From: Bordetella parapertussis
GTDB lineage: Bacteria > Pseudomonadota > Gammaproteobacteria > Burkholderiales > Burkholderiaceae_C
Length of the DNA: 39,866 nt
Direction: 5' to 3'
Assembly: GCA_945875935.1 (NCBI GenBank)
Contig: CAMCNE010000010.1
Coordinates: 1 to 39,866, forward strand
Shown piece by piece: positions 9,189 through 18,976 of this stretch (positions are counted from its first letter, which is position 1; each line of letters begins with the position of its first letter). The position numbers were made by a program, and so were the translations under genes. A model generated the notes under the pieces. It was not told where the DNA came from and searched no databases. It saw only the letters and a list, made by a program, of their open reading frames with translations.

Positions 9189-9602
9189 ATGGCATACAGC
9201 GAAAAAGTGGTCGAGCACTACGAGAACCCACGCAATGTGGGCTCGTTCGACAAGGGCGACGACACGGTGGGCACCGGCATGGTGGGCGCGCCGGCCTGCG
9301 GCGACGTGATGAAGCTGCAGATCAAGGTCAACCCGCTCACGGGGCTGATCGAGGACGCCAAGTTCAAGACCTACGGCTGCGGCTCGGCCATCGCTTCGAG
9401 CTCGCTGGTCACCGAGTGGATCAAGGGTAAATCGCTTGACGAGGCGATGACCATCAAGAACACCCACATTGCCGAAGAGCTGGCGCTGCCGCCGGTCAAG
9501 ATTCACTGCTCTATCCTGGCCGAAGACGCCATCAAGGCGGCGGTCAACGACTTCAAGGCCAAGACTGCTGCGGCTGACGCCGCCAACCCCGGCGCGCACT
9601 GA
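9189..9602 (+). CDS. iscU: Fe-S cluster scaffold IscU
   Basis: 137 residues, the scaffold on which IscS sulfur and iron are joined before transfer to target proteins. Cluster ligands C37, C64 and C107, together with D39 (in ACGDV) and H106, are all present. The LPPVK motif recognised by the HscA chaperone is at residues 100-104, just before IHCSILA. The C-terminus has a short Ala-rich extension beyond the E. coli length. An AGGAGAA ribosome site precedes the ATG. It lies 39 bases after iscS and 4 bases before iscA. Confidence 0.98.
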   Translation: MAYSEKVVEHYENPRNVGSFDKGDDTVGTGMVGAPACGDVMKLQIKVNPLTGLIEDAKFKTYGCGSAIASSSLVTEWIKGKSLDEAMTIKNTHIAEELALPPVKIHCSILAEDAIKAAVNDFKAKTAAADAANPGAH

Positions 9603-9606
9603 AACC

Positions 9607-9930
9607 ATGGCTGTCACTCTCACTGAAGCTGCGGCGAGGCACGTCACCCGCTACATCGGCAAGCGCGGCAAGGGCGTGGGCGTGCGTCTGGGCGTTCGCA
9701 CCACCGGCTGTTCGGGCTTGGCCTACAAGCTCGAATACGCCGACGACGTGGCCCCCGAGGACACGGTGTTTGAAGACCATGGCGTGAAGGTGCTGGTCGA
9801 TCCGAAGAGCCTGCCCTACATCGACGGCACCGAACTCGACTTCGTGCGCGAGGGCCTCAACGAGGGTTTCAAGTTCCACAACCCGCGCGAGAAAGACCGC
9901 TGCGGCTGCGGCGAATCGTTCCGCGTCTGA
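9607..9930 (+). CDS. iscA: A-type Fe-S carrier IscA
   Basis: 107 residues, an A-type carrier that accepts clusters from the IscU/HscAB machinery and delivers them to [4Fe-4S] targets. The three family cysteines are present: C35 in TTGCSG, and C99 and C101 in RCGCGESF. The start MAVTLTEAAARH was chosen because it begins four bases after the iscU stop and matches the family N-terminus; a longer in-frame opening runs back inside iscU. The length equals that of E. coli IscA. Confidence 0.97.
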   Translation: MAVTLTEAAARHVTRYIGKRGKGVGVRLGVRTTGCSGLAYKLEYADDVAPEDTVFEDHGVKVLVDPKSLPYIDGTELDFVREGLNEGFKFHNPREKDRCGCGESFRV

Positions 9931-10009
9931 CGCCCCGGCCCGATCGCCATCGCTGCGGCGCTGGCGTCGCGCGAATTCACTTTGACATCAGCGCGCCGTT
10001 GGCCACCCC

Positions 10010-10528
10010 ATGAAGCTCGACAGCGACGACTTTGAACTTCTCGGCCTGCCGCGGCGCCAGGCTCAGGATCCGGCGGCCATCGATGCCGGTTGGCGCTCGC
10101 TGCTAGCGCAGGTTCACCCCGACCGATTCGTGAGCGAAGGCGCTGCGGCGCAAAGACTGGCGATGCAGTGGTCGGTGCGCATCAACGAAGCGCATCGCCG
10201 CATCAAGGATCCGATTCGCCGCGCGGCCTATCTGTGCGAGCTGCACGGTGCGTCGATCGGCGCCGAGGACAACACCGCCATGCCGGCGGCTTTTCTGATG
10301 CAGCAAATGGAGTGGCGCGAGTCGCTCGAAGCCGCCAAAGACATTTCCGAAATCGACGCGCTGGCTGCCGAGGTTCGCGCCGCGCGCTCGCGCTCACTGG
10401 ATGAATTGGGTCGCACCATCGACGAACGCGGCGACCATGCTCAGGCCGCACGCCAGGTGCGCGAGCTGATGTTCGTCGAGCGCTTTGCCAGCGACGTGGA
10501 TGCCCGAGCCGAAGCACTGGAACAATAA
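10010..10528 (+). CDS. hscB: J-domain co-chaperone HscB
   Basis: 172 residues. The N-terminal J domain contains HPD at residues 36-38 (QVHPDRF), which stimulates the ATPase of HscA. The C-terminal helical part, from about residue 90, fits the IscU-binding domain of HscB. It begins FELLGLP, as usual. It lies 79 bases after iscA, the widest gap inside the operon, and 4 bases before hscA, consistent with coupled translation of the chaperone pair. Confidence 0.95.
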   Translation: MKLDSDDFELLGLPRRQAQDPAAIDAGWRSLLAQVHPDRFVSEGAAAQRLAMQWSVRINEAHRRIKDPIRRAAYLCELHGASIGAEDNTAMPAAFLMQQMEWRESLEAAKDISEIDALAAEVRAARSRSLDELGRTIDERGDHAQAARQVRELMFVERFASDVDARAEALEQ

Positions 10529-10532
10529 AACG

Positions 10533-12404
<1,872 letters not shown>

Positions 12405-12420
12405 CACAGAACGCTGCACC

Positions 12421-12759
12421 ATGCCCGTCATCAAGATCCTTCCGCACGCCGAATACTGCCCGGGCGGCACGCAGATCGAGGCCCGCAGCGGCACCTCGAT
12501 CTGCGAGGCGCTGCTCGAAAACGGCATCGAAATCGAACACGCCTGCGAGATGAGCGCCGCATGCACCACCTGCCATGTGATCGTGCGCGAAGGCTTTGCC
12601 TCGCTGGGCGAGATGGACGAGGTCGAAGAAGACCTGCTCGACCGCGCCTGGGGCCTCGAGCCGAATTCGCGCTTGTCGTGTCAGGCCATCCTGGCGCAGC
12701 GCGACGTGACGATCGAGATCCCGAAGTACACGATCAACCACGCCAAAGAACAGCACTGA
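12421..12759 (+). CDS. fdx: Isc-type [2Fe-2S] ferredoxin
   Basis: 112 residues, an adrenodoxin-like ferredoxin that supplies electrons for cluster assembly on IscU. The ligands C42, C48, C51 and C87 lie in EHACEMSAACTTCHV and SRLSCQAI. The length and the start MPVIKILPH match the family. It is the last isc gene, 16 bases after hscA. No iscX-like gene follows; tsaD begins 13 bases later. Confidence 0.97.
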   Translation: MPVIKILPHAEYCPGGTQIEARSGTSICEALLENGIEIEHACEMSAACTTCHVIVREGFASLGEMDEVEEDLLDRAWGLEPNSRLSCQAILAQRDVTIEIPKYTINHAKEQH

Positions 12760-12772
12760 GCGTGCTCGGGCC

Positions 12773-13804
12773 ATGATCTTTCTGGGCATCGAGTCGTCAT
12801 GCGATGAAACTGGCGTGGCGCTGGTCGAGGCGCAGGCCGAAGGCGCACCGCGGCTGCTCGCACAGGCCCTGTACAGCCAGGTCGAGATGCACCGCGACTA
12901 CGGTGGTGTGGTGCCCGAGCTGGCGTCGCGCGACCATATCCGGCGAGTCGTTCCTCTCACGCGTGAGGTCTTGTCGCAAGCGGCAGTCTCACTCGCGCAG
13001 ATCGACGTGATCGCCTGCACGCAAGGGCCGGGACTTGCCGGCGCGTTGCTGGTGGGCGCGGGTGTGGCGGTGTCGCTGGGCGCGGCCATAGCTCGCCCGG
13101 TGTGGGGCATTCATCACCTCGAGGGGCATTTGCTGTCACCCTTTCTGAGTGCCGATCCGCCCACGTTTCCGTTCGTGGCGCTGCTCGTGTCGGGTGGCCA
13201 CACGCAACTCATGCGTGTCGATGATGTGGGCCGCTACGTGCTGCTCGGTGAAACCATCGACGACGCTGCCGGCGAAGCCTTCGACAAATCGGCCAAGCTG
13301 CTGGGGCTGGGCTATCCGGGCGGGCCAGCACTCGCCCAACTGGCGCTGGCGGGGAATCCGTCGCGCTTCGACCTGCCGCGCCCGCTGCTGCACAGCGGCG
13401 ATCTGAACTTCTCTTTCGCCGGCTTGAAGACGGCGGTCATGACGACTTTGCGCAAGCTGGGCGACCAGCCCAGCGAGATCGACCGCGCCGATCTGGCCGC
13501 CAGCACCCAGGCCGCCATCGTTGACGTGCTGGCGCGCAAAACGGTGGCGGCGCTGAAATCGACCGGGCTGGATCGCATCGTGGTGGCAGGTGGCGTCGGC
13601 GCCAATGCGGCGCTGCGCGAGCGGCTGGGGGCCGAGGCGGTTCGCCGGCGTTGCACCTTGCACTACCCTGAGCTTGCGCTGTGCACCGACAACGGCGCGA
13701 TGATTGCGCTGGCTGCCGCGCTGCGCTGGCAGCGAATCGGGCCACAGCCGGATGCGGCTGGCCAGTTCAACGTGCGTCCGCGGTGGCCTTTGGCCACGCT
13801 TTGA
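12773..13804 (+). CDS. tsaD: tRNA t6A37 threonylcarbamoyltransferase TsaD
   Basis: 343 residues. TsaD, with TsaB and TsaE, transfers threonylcarbamoyl from its adenylate to A37 of ANN-decoding tRNAs. The signature start is MIFLGIESSCDETG. The metal-binding HxxxH is H115-L-E-G-H119 within IHHLEGHLL, and the nucleotide site includes SGGHTQL, GEAFDKSAKLLGLGYPGGP and CTDNGAMIA. The length is typical. The 13-base gap after fdx suggests co-transcription with the isc operon, but no functional tie is needed. The candidate rpsO promoter begins at its stop codon. Confidence 0.97.
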   Translation: MIFLGIESSCDETGVALVEAQAEGAPRLLAQALYSQVEMHRDYGGVVPELASRDHIRRVVPLTREVLSQAAVSLAQIDVIACTQGPGLAGALLVGAGVAVSLGAAIARPVWGIHHLEGHLLSPFLSADPPTFPFVALLVSGGHTQLMRVDDVGRYVLLGETIDDAAGEAFDKSAKLLGLGYPGGPALAQLALAGNPSRFDLPRPLLHSGDLNFSFAGLKTAVMTTLRKLGDQPSEIDRADLAASTQAAIVDVLARKTVAALKSTGLDRIVVAGGVGANAALRERLGAEAVRRRCTLHYPELALCTDNGAMIALAAALRWQRIGPQPDAAGQFNVRPRWPLATL

Positions 13805-13809
13805 GCGGA

Positions 13810-13844
13810 TATACTCCGGCGGCTCTCGGGGTTTCCCCTTGAGC
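13810..13844 (+). promoter_or_regulatory. Candidate rpsO promoter -10 and 5' leader hairpin
   Basis: TATACT at 13810-13815 is a good -10 element; the -35 (TTGGCC at 13790, in the end of tsaD) is weak and closely spaced. Immediately after lies GCTC-TC-GGGG-TTT-CCCC-TT-GAGC (13822-13844), a symmetrical hairpin that would form the very 5' end of the transcript. About 100 bases of leader then precede the rpsO ATG. This is a sequence pattern only. Confidence 0.4.
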
Positions 13845-13941
13845 ATCAGCACGGCGCAGGTTGTTTCACCCGCGACCGCAAGTCCACAACGAGAACCCTC
13901 TGCCTTTGCGGGCTACCGGTTCATCGATATCAGGAAACATC

Positions 13942-14211
13942 ATGACCTTCACCGTTGCCCAAAAGGCAGAAATCGTCAAGTCGAACGCGCGCAGCACCAA
14001 TGACACCGGGTCGTGCGAGGTGCAAGTCGCCTTGTTGACCGCACGCATCAACGAACTCACCCCCCACTTCAAGACCCACCTCAAGGACCACCATGGTCGC
14101 CGTGGTCTGCTGAAGATGGTCAACACCCGAAAGAGCCTGCTGGCCTACCTGAGGGACCGCGACGCGGATCGATACACCGCACTGATTCAGAAGCTGGGCT
14201 TGCGCAAGTAA
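13942..14211 (+). CDS. rpsO: 30S ribosomal protein S15
   Basis: 89 residues, the exact usual length. S15 binds the central domain of 16S rRNA early in 30S assembly. Recognisable segments are TGSCEVQVALLTARINELTPHF, at the conserved helix-turn, then KDHHGRRGLLKMVNTRKSLLAYL. CAGGAAA precedes the ATG. A strong terminator follows it and pnp comes next, the order known from many bacteria. Confidence 0.98.
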   Translation: MTFTVAQKAEIVKSNARSTNDTGSCEVQVALLTARINELTPHFKTHLKDHHGRRGLLKMVNTRKSLLAYLRDRDADRYTALIQKLGLRK

Positions 14212-14230
14212 GTGCCACGCTGAAGTGAAC

Positions 14231-14267
14231 AGCCTGTCTGGACGTCCAGTACAGGCTTTTCTTTTTT
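14231..14267 (+). terminator. Intrinsic terminator after rpsO
   Basis: AGCCTGT-CTGG-ACGT-CCAG-T-ACAGGCT forms an 11-bp stem with one bulged base and a 4-base loop, followed by TTTTCTTTTTT. It begins 19 bases after the rpsO stop and is the clearest terminator in the window. Confidence 0.88.
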
Positions 14268-14290
14268 GGAGCTGGGCAGCCAACGATGAC

Positions 14291-14340
14291 GATGTGTCAT
14301 TCCAGGGTCGTTTCAAAAGGAACGTCGCTGGAATGGCATC
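14291..14340 (+). promoter_or_regulatory. Long stem-loop in the pnp mRNA leader
   Basis: Nested inverted repeats form one long hairpin: GATG/CATC at the base, CATTCCAG (14298-14305) with CTGGAATG (14328-14335), then CGTTTC/GGAACG (one G-T pair) closing an AAAA loop at 14315-14318. It ends 70 bases before the pnp ATG. In E. coli a leader stem-loop of pnp is cut by RNase III to start PNPase autoregulation; this element has the right place and shape for the same role. Confidence 0.6.
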
Positions 14341-14410
14341 GCGCCAGGTTGTCATGGCTCTCGGGTCGAAGGCGCCGCCCGCAAGGCGCTGAAATCAACC
14401 GGAGAAACCG

Positions 14411-16543
14411 ATGAGCATGTTCAACAAGGTCACCAAGACTTTCCAATGGGGTCAGCACACCGTGGTGCTGGAAACCGGCGAGATCGCCCGCCAATCCAGC
14501 GGCGCAGTGATCGTCAACATCGAAGACACCGTGGTGCTGGCCACTGTGGTGGGCGCGAAGAATGCCAAGCCCGGCCAAGACTTCTTTCCGCTGACGGTCG
14601 ACTACATCGAGAAGACCTACGCTGCCGGCAAGATCCCGGGCAGCTTCTTCAAGCGCGAAGGCCGTCCCAGCGAGCTCGAGACCCTGACCTCGCGCCTGAT
14701 CGACAGGCCACTGCGTCCGCTGTTTCCCGAAGGCTTCTACAACGAAGTCCAGGTCGTGGTTCATGTGCTGTCGCTGAACCCTGAGGTGTCGGCCGACATC
14801 GCAGCGCTGATCGGATCGAGTGCGGCCATGTCCATCTCGGGCATCCCGTTCGATGGCCCCATCGGCGCGGCGCGCGTGGGCTATGTCAACGGCGAGTACG
14901 TGCTGAACCCCGGCAAGACCCAGCTCCTCGATTCCAAGATGGATCTGGTGGTGGCGGGCACCGAAGCGGCCGTGCTGATGGTCGAGTCCGAAGCACAGCA
15001 ACTGAGCGAAGAAGTCATGCTCGGCGGCGTGGTGTTCGGCCATGAGCAGTGCAAGGTGGCCATCGCTGCCATCAACGAACTGGTTCGCGATGCCGGCAAG
15101 CCGGCCTGGGACTGGCAGCCGCCAGCCAAGGACGAGGCCTTCATCTCGCAGGTCTGCGCCTTGGCCGAAGAGCCGCTGCGCGCGGCCTACCAGATCCGCT
15201 CGAAGCAGGCACGCACCCAGGCCACTCGCGAAGTCACTGCCAACACCCTGGCAGCCCTGGCAGCCACGGGCGCTGCGGTCGACAAGGTCAAGGTCGACAA
15301 CGTGCTGTTTGACATCGAGGCGAAGATCGTGCGCAGCCAGATCCTGTCGGGCGAGCCACGCATTGACGGGCGTGACACGCGCACCGTGCGCCAGATCGAG
15401 ATCCGCAACAGCGTGCTGCCACGCGTGCACGGCTCGTCGCTGTTCACCCGCGGCGAAACCCAGGCGCTGGTGGCTGCCACGCTCGGAACCGACCGCGATT
15501 CGCAAAAGATCGACGCGCTCGCCGGCGAGTTCAGCGAGCACTTCATGCTGCACTACAACATGCCTCCGTTCGCCACCGGTGAGACCGGTCGTGTGGGCAC
15601 GCCCAAGCGCCGCGAAATCGGCCACGGCCGTCTGGCCAAGCGCGCCCTGGTGGCGGTGCTGCCGGATCGCGCTGACTTTCCCTACTCGATGCGCGTGGTT
15701 TCTGAAATCACCGAGTCCAATGGTTCGTCATCGATGGCTTCCGTGTGCGGCGGCTGCCTGGCGCTGATGGATGCGGGCGTTCCGATGAAGGCTCACGTGG
15801 CCGGCATCGCCATGGGCTTGATCAAGGACGGCAACCGCTTTGCCGTGCTGACCGACATCCTGGGCGATGAAGATCACCTCGGCGACATGGACTTCAAGGT
15901 GGCAGGCACCACCAACGGCGTCACGGCGCTGCAGATGGACATCAAGATCCAGGGCATCACCAAGGAAATCATGCAGGTCGCGCTGGCTCAGGCCAAGGAA
16001 GCCCGTCTGCACATCCTGGGCAAGATGGTCGAAGCCGTGGGCGGCGCCAAGGCCGAGGTGTCGCAGTTCGCACCGCGTCTGTACACCATGAAAATCAACC
16101 CCGAGAAGATCCGTGACGTGATCGGCAAGGGCGGCGCGACCATCCGTGCGTTGACCGAAGAAACCGGCACCACGATCGACATCGGTGAAGACGGCACCAT
16201 CACCATCGCTTCGACCGATGGCGAAAAGGCCGCCCACGCCAAGAAGCGCATCGAAGAGATCACTGCAGAAGTCGAGATCGGCAAGATCTACGAAGGCCCG
16301 ATCGTCAAGATCCTGGACTTCGGCGCACTGGTCAACCTGCTGCCGGGCAAGGACGGTCTGCTGCACATCAGCCAGATCGCCCACCAGCGCGTGGAAAAGG
16401 TCACCGACTTCCTCCAAGAAGGCCAGATCGTCAAGGTCAAGGTTCTCGAGACCGACGAAAAGGGACGTGTCAAGCTGTCGATGAAGGCCTTGATCGAGCG
16501 TGATCAGCAGCCTGCCTCCGGTGGCGAAGGCGTCGAGGGCTGA
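14411..16543 (+). CDS. pnp: Polyribonucleotide nucleotidyltransferase (PNPase)
   Basis: 710 residues, a trimeric 3'-5' phosphorolytic exoribonuclease of mRNA decay. Two RNase PH-like domains flank an all-alpha linker: the first begins FQWGQHTVVLETGEIARQ, the second about residue 330 (RDTRTVRQIEIRNSVLPR). The second active site includes TDILGDEDHLGDMDFKVAG around residues 480-500. The KH domain (IRDVIGKGGATIRAL) and the S1 domain (GKIYEGPIVKILDFGALVNLLPGKDGLLHIS) close the protein. GGAG precedes the ATG, and a second ATG lies two codons on. The leader carries a long hairpin that may serve autoregulation. Confidence 0.98.
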   Translation: MSMFNKVTKTFQWGQHTVVLETGEIARQSSGAVIVNIEDTVVLATVVGAKNAKPGQDFFPLTVDYIEKTYAAGKIPGSFFKREGRPSELETLTSRLIDRPLRPLFPEGFYNEVQVVVHVLSLNPEVSADIAALIGSSAAMSISGIPFDGPIGAARVGYVNGEYVLNPGKTQLLDSKMDLVVAGTEAAVLMVESEAQQLSEEVMLGGVVFGHEQCKVAIAAINELVRDAGKPAWDWQPPAKDEAFISQVCALAEEPLRAAYQIRSKQARTQATREVTANTLAALAATGAAVDKVKVDNVLFDIEAKIVRSQILSGEPRIDGRDTRTVRQIEIRNSVLPRVHGSSLFTRGETQALVAATLGTDRDSQKIDALAGEFSEHFMLHYNMPPFATGETGRVGTPKRREIGHGRLAKRALVAVLPDRADFPYSMRVVSEITESNGSSSMASVCGGCLALMDAGVPMKAHVAGIAMGLIKDGNRFAVLTDILGDEDHLGDMDFKVAGTTNGVTALQMDIKIQGITKEIMQVALAQAKEARLHILGKMVEAVGGAKAEVSQFAPRLYTMKINPEKIRDVIGKGGATIRALTEETGTTIDIGEDGTITIASTDGEKAAHAKKRIEEITAEVEIGKIYEGPIVKILDFGALVNLLPGKDGLLHISQIAHQRVEKVTDFLQEGQIVKVKVLETDEKGRVKLSMKALIERDQQPASGGEGVEG

Positions 16544-16570
16544 ACGAACGTCGTGAAGCGCTTTTCGGCC

Positions 16571-16596
16571 GACGCGGGGTCATGAAATCCCGCGTC
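16571..16596 (+). other. Stable hairpin between pnp and the quinone oxidoreductase gene
   Basis: GACGCGGG (16571-16578) pairs perfectly with CCCGCGTC (16589-16596) around a 10-base loop. No T-run follows, so it is not an intrinsic terminator. It could stabilise the pnp 3' end or be a processing site. Confidence 0.5.
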
Positions 16597-16622
16597 CTAC
16601 CGGACTTCGAATCCTGACCGTG

Positions 16623-17609
16623 ATGAAAGCCGTTGAAATCAGTTCATTCGGACCGCCAGACGTGCTGCGCCTGACCGAACTCGCCGAGCCCGTCTCGGGC
16701 GTTGGTGAAGTGTTGATCGAGGTGGCGGCGTCGGGCGTCAATCGCCCCGACGTGCTGCAGCGTCAGGGGCTCTATCCGGCGCCGGCTGGTGCTTCTGACA
16801 TTCCCGGTCTGGAAGTGGCCGGCAAGATCGTGTCCGGCGACATCGATGCCATGCAGGCGGCGGGCTTTTCGGTGGGCGATCGTGTGTGTGCGCTGGTCTC
16901 CGGTGGCGGTTACGCACAGCGCTGCATCGCGCCTGTGGGGCAGTGTCTGCCTGTGCCCGCAGGGTTGACGGACGCGCAAGCTGCGAGCTTGCCGGAAACC
17001 TGTTTCACCGTCTGGTCCAACGTGTTCGAGCGCGGCGGGTTGAAGGCTGGCGAAACCATCCTGATCCAAGGTGGCGGCAGCGGCATCGGTGTGACTGCGG
17101 TCCAGTTGGCACGCGCGGCGGGCGCCACGGTGATCGTCACGGTGGGCTCCGACGACAAGGCTGCGGCTTGCCTCGCTCTGGGTGCGCATCACGTCATCAA
17201 CCATCGCACGCAGGACTTCGTGGCTGAGGCGAAGAGGCTGACGGCAGGTCGCGGTGTTGATGTGATCCTTGACATGGTCGCCGGCGACTACGTGGCACGC
17301 GAGGTCAACTGTCTCGCGGAAGACGGGCGTCTGGTGATCATCGCGGTGCAGGGCGGAACGGCGGCCTCGCTGGATGCCGGTCGCGTGCTGCGCCGGCGTC
17401 TCACGATCACGGGCTCGACGCTGCGCGCACGATCGGTCGAATTCAAGTCGGCCATCGCCCGCGAACTTCGCTCGAAAGTGTGGGACTGGTTCACCTGCGG
17501 CATCGTCAAGCCGGTGGTGTTCCGGGTCTTTCCAGCTGAGCAGGCTGCAGCAGCGCATGCCCTGATGGAAAGCAATACACACATTGGAAAGCTGGTGCTC
17601 TCATGGTGA
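16623..17609 (+). CDS. NAD(P)H quinone oxidoreductase, PIG3-type zinc-free MDR family
   Basis: 328 residues of the medium-chain dehydrogenase/reductase superfamily, closest in layout to PIG3/QOR-like NADPH:quinone reductases. The catalytic-domain part includes SGVNRPDVLQRQGLYPAPAG, which is typical of the PIG3 group. The coenzyme motif is GGGSGIGVTAVQLARAAGA, and the GHE...C zinc motifs of alcohol dehydrogenases are absent. The end, NTHIGKLVL, is the usual MDR terminus. A GTG one codon upstream is an alternative start. The stop overlaps tpiA, so it belongs to the quinone reductase-tpiA-secG unit. Its physiological substrate is unknown. Confidence 0.9.
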   Translation: MKAVEISSFGPPDVLRLTELAEPVSGVGEVLIEVAASGVNRPDVLQRQGLYPAPAGASDIPGLEVAGKIVSGDIDAMQAAGFSVGDRVCALVSGGGYAQRCIAPVGQCLPVPAGLTDAQAASLPETCFTVWSNVFERGGLKAGETILIQGGGSGIGVTAVQLARAAGATVIVTVGSDDKAAACLALGAHHVINHRTQDFVAEAKRLTAGRGVDVILDMVAGDYVAREVNCLAEDGRLVIIAVQGGTAASLDAGRVLRRRLTITGSTLRARSVEFKSAIARELRSKVWDWFTCGIVKPVVFRVFPAEQAAAAHALMESNTHIGKLVLSW

Positions 17610-18412
17610 GCATGGCGGGGTCTGCAGCGGTGCTGGTGCGCAGGCCGCTGGTGCTGGGCAACTGGAAGATGAACGGCTCGCGCGCGGCCAACGCCGAGCT
17701 GCTGGCGGCCTTGAGATCAACCGGACCCTTCGACGCCGAGGTCGGTGTGTGCTGCCCGTTCCCCTACCTGTCTGACGTTGCCTTGTCCTTGCAGGGCAGC
17801 GGCATCGGCTGGGGTGCGCAGGACTGCTCTGTTCACGAGTCGGGTGCTTACACCGGCGAGGTCTCCGCGGCGATGCTCGCCGAGTTCGGCTGCCGCCACG
17901 TGATCGTGGGTCACTCGGAGCGGCGTGTTCATCACGGCGAGTCGGATCAGGTGGTGGCCGACAAGGCACGCATGGCCTTGTCGCACGGTCTGACACCCGT
18001 GGTGTGCGTCGGCGAGTCGGCAAGCGAGCGTGAGGCGGGCCTCACCGACGCGGTGGTCAAGCGTCAGCTTTCTGCGGTGGTGCACACCTTGGGTCACTGC
18101 GTTTCGCAAATCGTGGTGGCCTACGAGCCACTGTGGGCGATCGGCTCGGGCCTTACCGCCACGCCCGAGCAGGCGCAGGCTGTGCATTCGGTGCTGCGCA
18201 CGCAATTGGCAGCCGCGAGCACGCGCGCTGCAGAGATGCGCCTGCTTTATGGCGGAAGCCTCTCGCAGGCCAGCGCATATGCCATGTTTGCCCAGCCCGA
18301 TATCGACGGTGGCCTGGTGGGTGGGGCTTCACTCAAGGCCGCCGAGTTCTCCGCTATTTGTCGCACAGCCAAACCGGCTGCGCTTGAATCTTCTGGAAAG
18401 TTGAAAACATGA
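17603..18412 (+). CDS. tpiA: Triosephosphate isomerase
   Basis: 269 residues, interconverting dihydroxyacetone phosphate and glyceraldehyde 3-phosphate in glycolysis and gluconeogenesis. Catalytic residues are N20 and K22 (GNWKMNG), H104 (VGHSERR) and E175 in VAYEPLWAIGSG. The phosphate loop LLYGGSL and the end GLVGGASLK are also present. The first ATG overlaps the upstream gene by seven bases; an ATG three codons later (MAGSAAV) would avoid this, so the true start may be 17612. The stop overlaps the secG ATG (ATGA), implying translational coupling. Confidence 0.96.
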   Translation: MVSMAGSAAVLVRRPLVLGNWKMNGSRAANAELLAALRSTGPFDAEVGVCCPFPYLSDVALSLQGSGIGWGAQDCSVHESGAYTGEVSAAMLAEFGCRHVIVGHSERRVHHGESDQVVADKARMALSHGLTPVVCVGESASEREAGLTDAVVKRQLSAVVHTLGHCVSQIVVAYEPLWAIGSGLTATPEQAQAVHSVLRTQLAAASTRAAEMRLLYGGSLSQASAYAMFAQPDIDGGLVGGASLKAAEFSAICRTAKPAALESSGKLKT

Positions 18413-18834
18413 ACATGCTTACGAACCTTGTGGTGGCCCTGCAGATCCTTGCAGCTTTGGTGATGATTGGTCTGGTGCTGGTTCAGCACGGCAAAGGCGC
18501 TGACATGGGCGCCTCGTTTGGCAGTGGCGCTTCGGGCAGTGTGTTTGGCGCGTCCGGCAGCGCGAACTTCCTGTCGCGATCGACGGCAGTGTGCGCGACG
18601 GTGTTCTTTTGCAGCACCCTTTTTCTGGCCTACATCGCCAACAGCGGTGGCCGTACCGACTCGCAAAGCATTCTGGACAAGCCTGCCATTTCGGCTTCGG
18701 GCCCAGAGGCTGCCAACCAGGGGGGCTCGTCGCAGATTCCGGGTGCAACCCCCACGATTCCAACCGATGCGCCGGCGCAAGCGCCAGTGGCCGACACGCC
18801 TGCTTCAGGTGCGGCTGCCATTCCTTCCAAGTGA
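18409..18834 (+). CDS. secG: Preprotein translocase subunit SecG
   Basis: 141 residues, a small partner of SecYE in the inner membrane. Two membrane helices lie at about residues 5-25 and 57-77. Between them is the family loop VLVQHGKGADMGASFGSGASGSVFGASGSANFL. The part after about residue 80 is an Ala/Pro/Ser/Thr-rich tail without recognised domains, making the protein longer than the 110-residue E. coli SecG. It follows tpiA with a four-base overlap and precedes a tRNA gene. Confidence 0.95.
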   Translation: MNMLTNLVVALQILAALVMIGLVLVQHGKGADMGASFGSGASGSVFGASGSANFLSRSTAVCATVFFCSTLFLAYIANSGGRTDSQSILDKPAISASGPEAANQGGSSQIPGATPTIPTDAPAQAPVADTPASGAAAIPSK

Positions 18835-18881
18835 TGTTGGCAGGGGCGTTCGATCGAGCTGATTCAGTGCCGTTCGGGGGC

Positions 18882-18908
18882 CTGAAACACCGGCTTTGAG
18901 GTTAGAAT
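18882..18908 (+). promoter_or_regulatory. Weak candidate promoter before tRNA-Leu / nuo
   Basis: TAGAAT (18903-18908) is a fair -10 element about 70 bases before the tRNA. The best -35 at the right distance (CTGAAA, 15-base spacer) is poor. It would drive the tRNA and, since no terminator follows, possibly nuo. Treat as tentative. Confidence 0.25.
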
Positions 18909-18976
18909 TTTTGGCTGTCGAAGGATGCGTTTTTCCCCCCAAGAAAAGAGCGTCTCGCAAGCTGACAGTACGCGTA

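Noticed and set aside
8046..9647. 533-codon open frame on the minus strand opposite iscS and iscU
   Set aside because: It is a shadow of strong G/C third-position codon bias. The translation is rich in His, Arg and Asp, resembles no family, and spans two well-identified genes.
10485..10532. Longer hscA start inside hscB
   Set aside because: The extra 16 residues do not match HscA, and the ATG right after the hscB stop gives the normal N-terminus.
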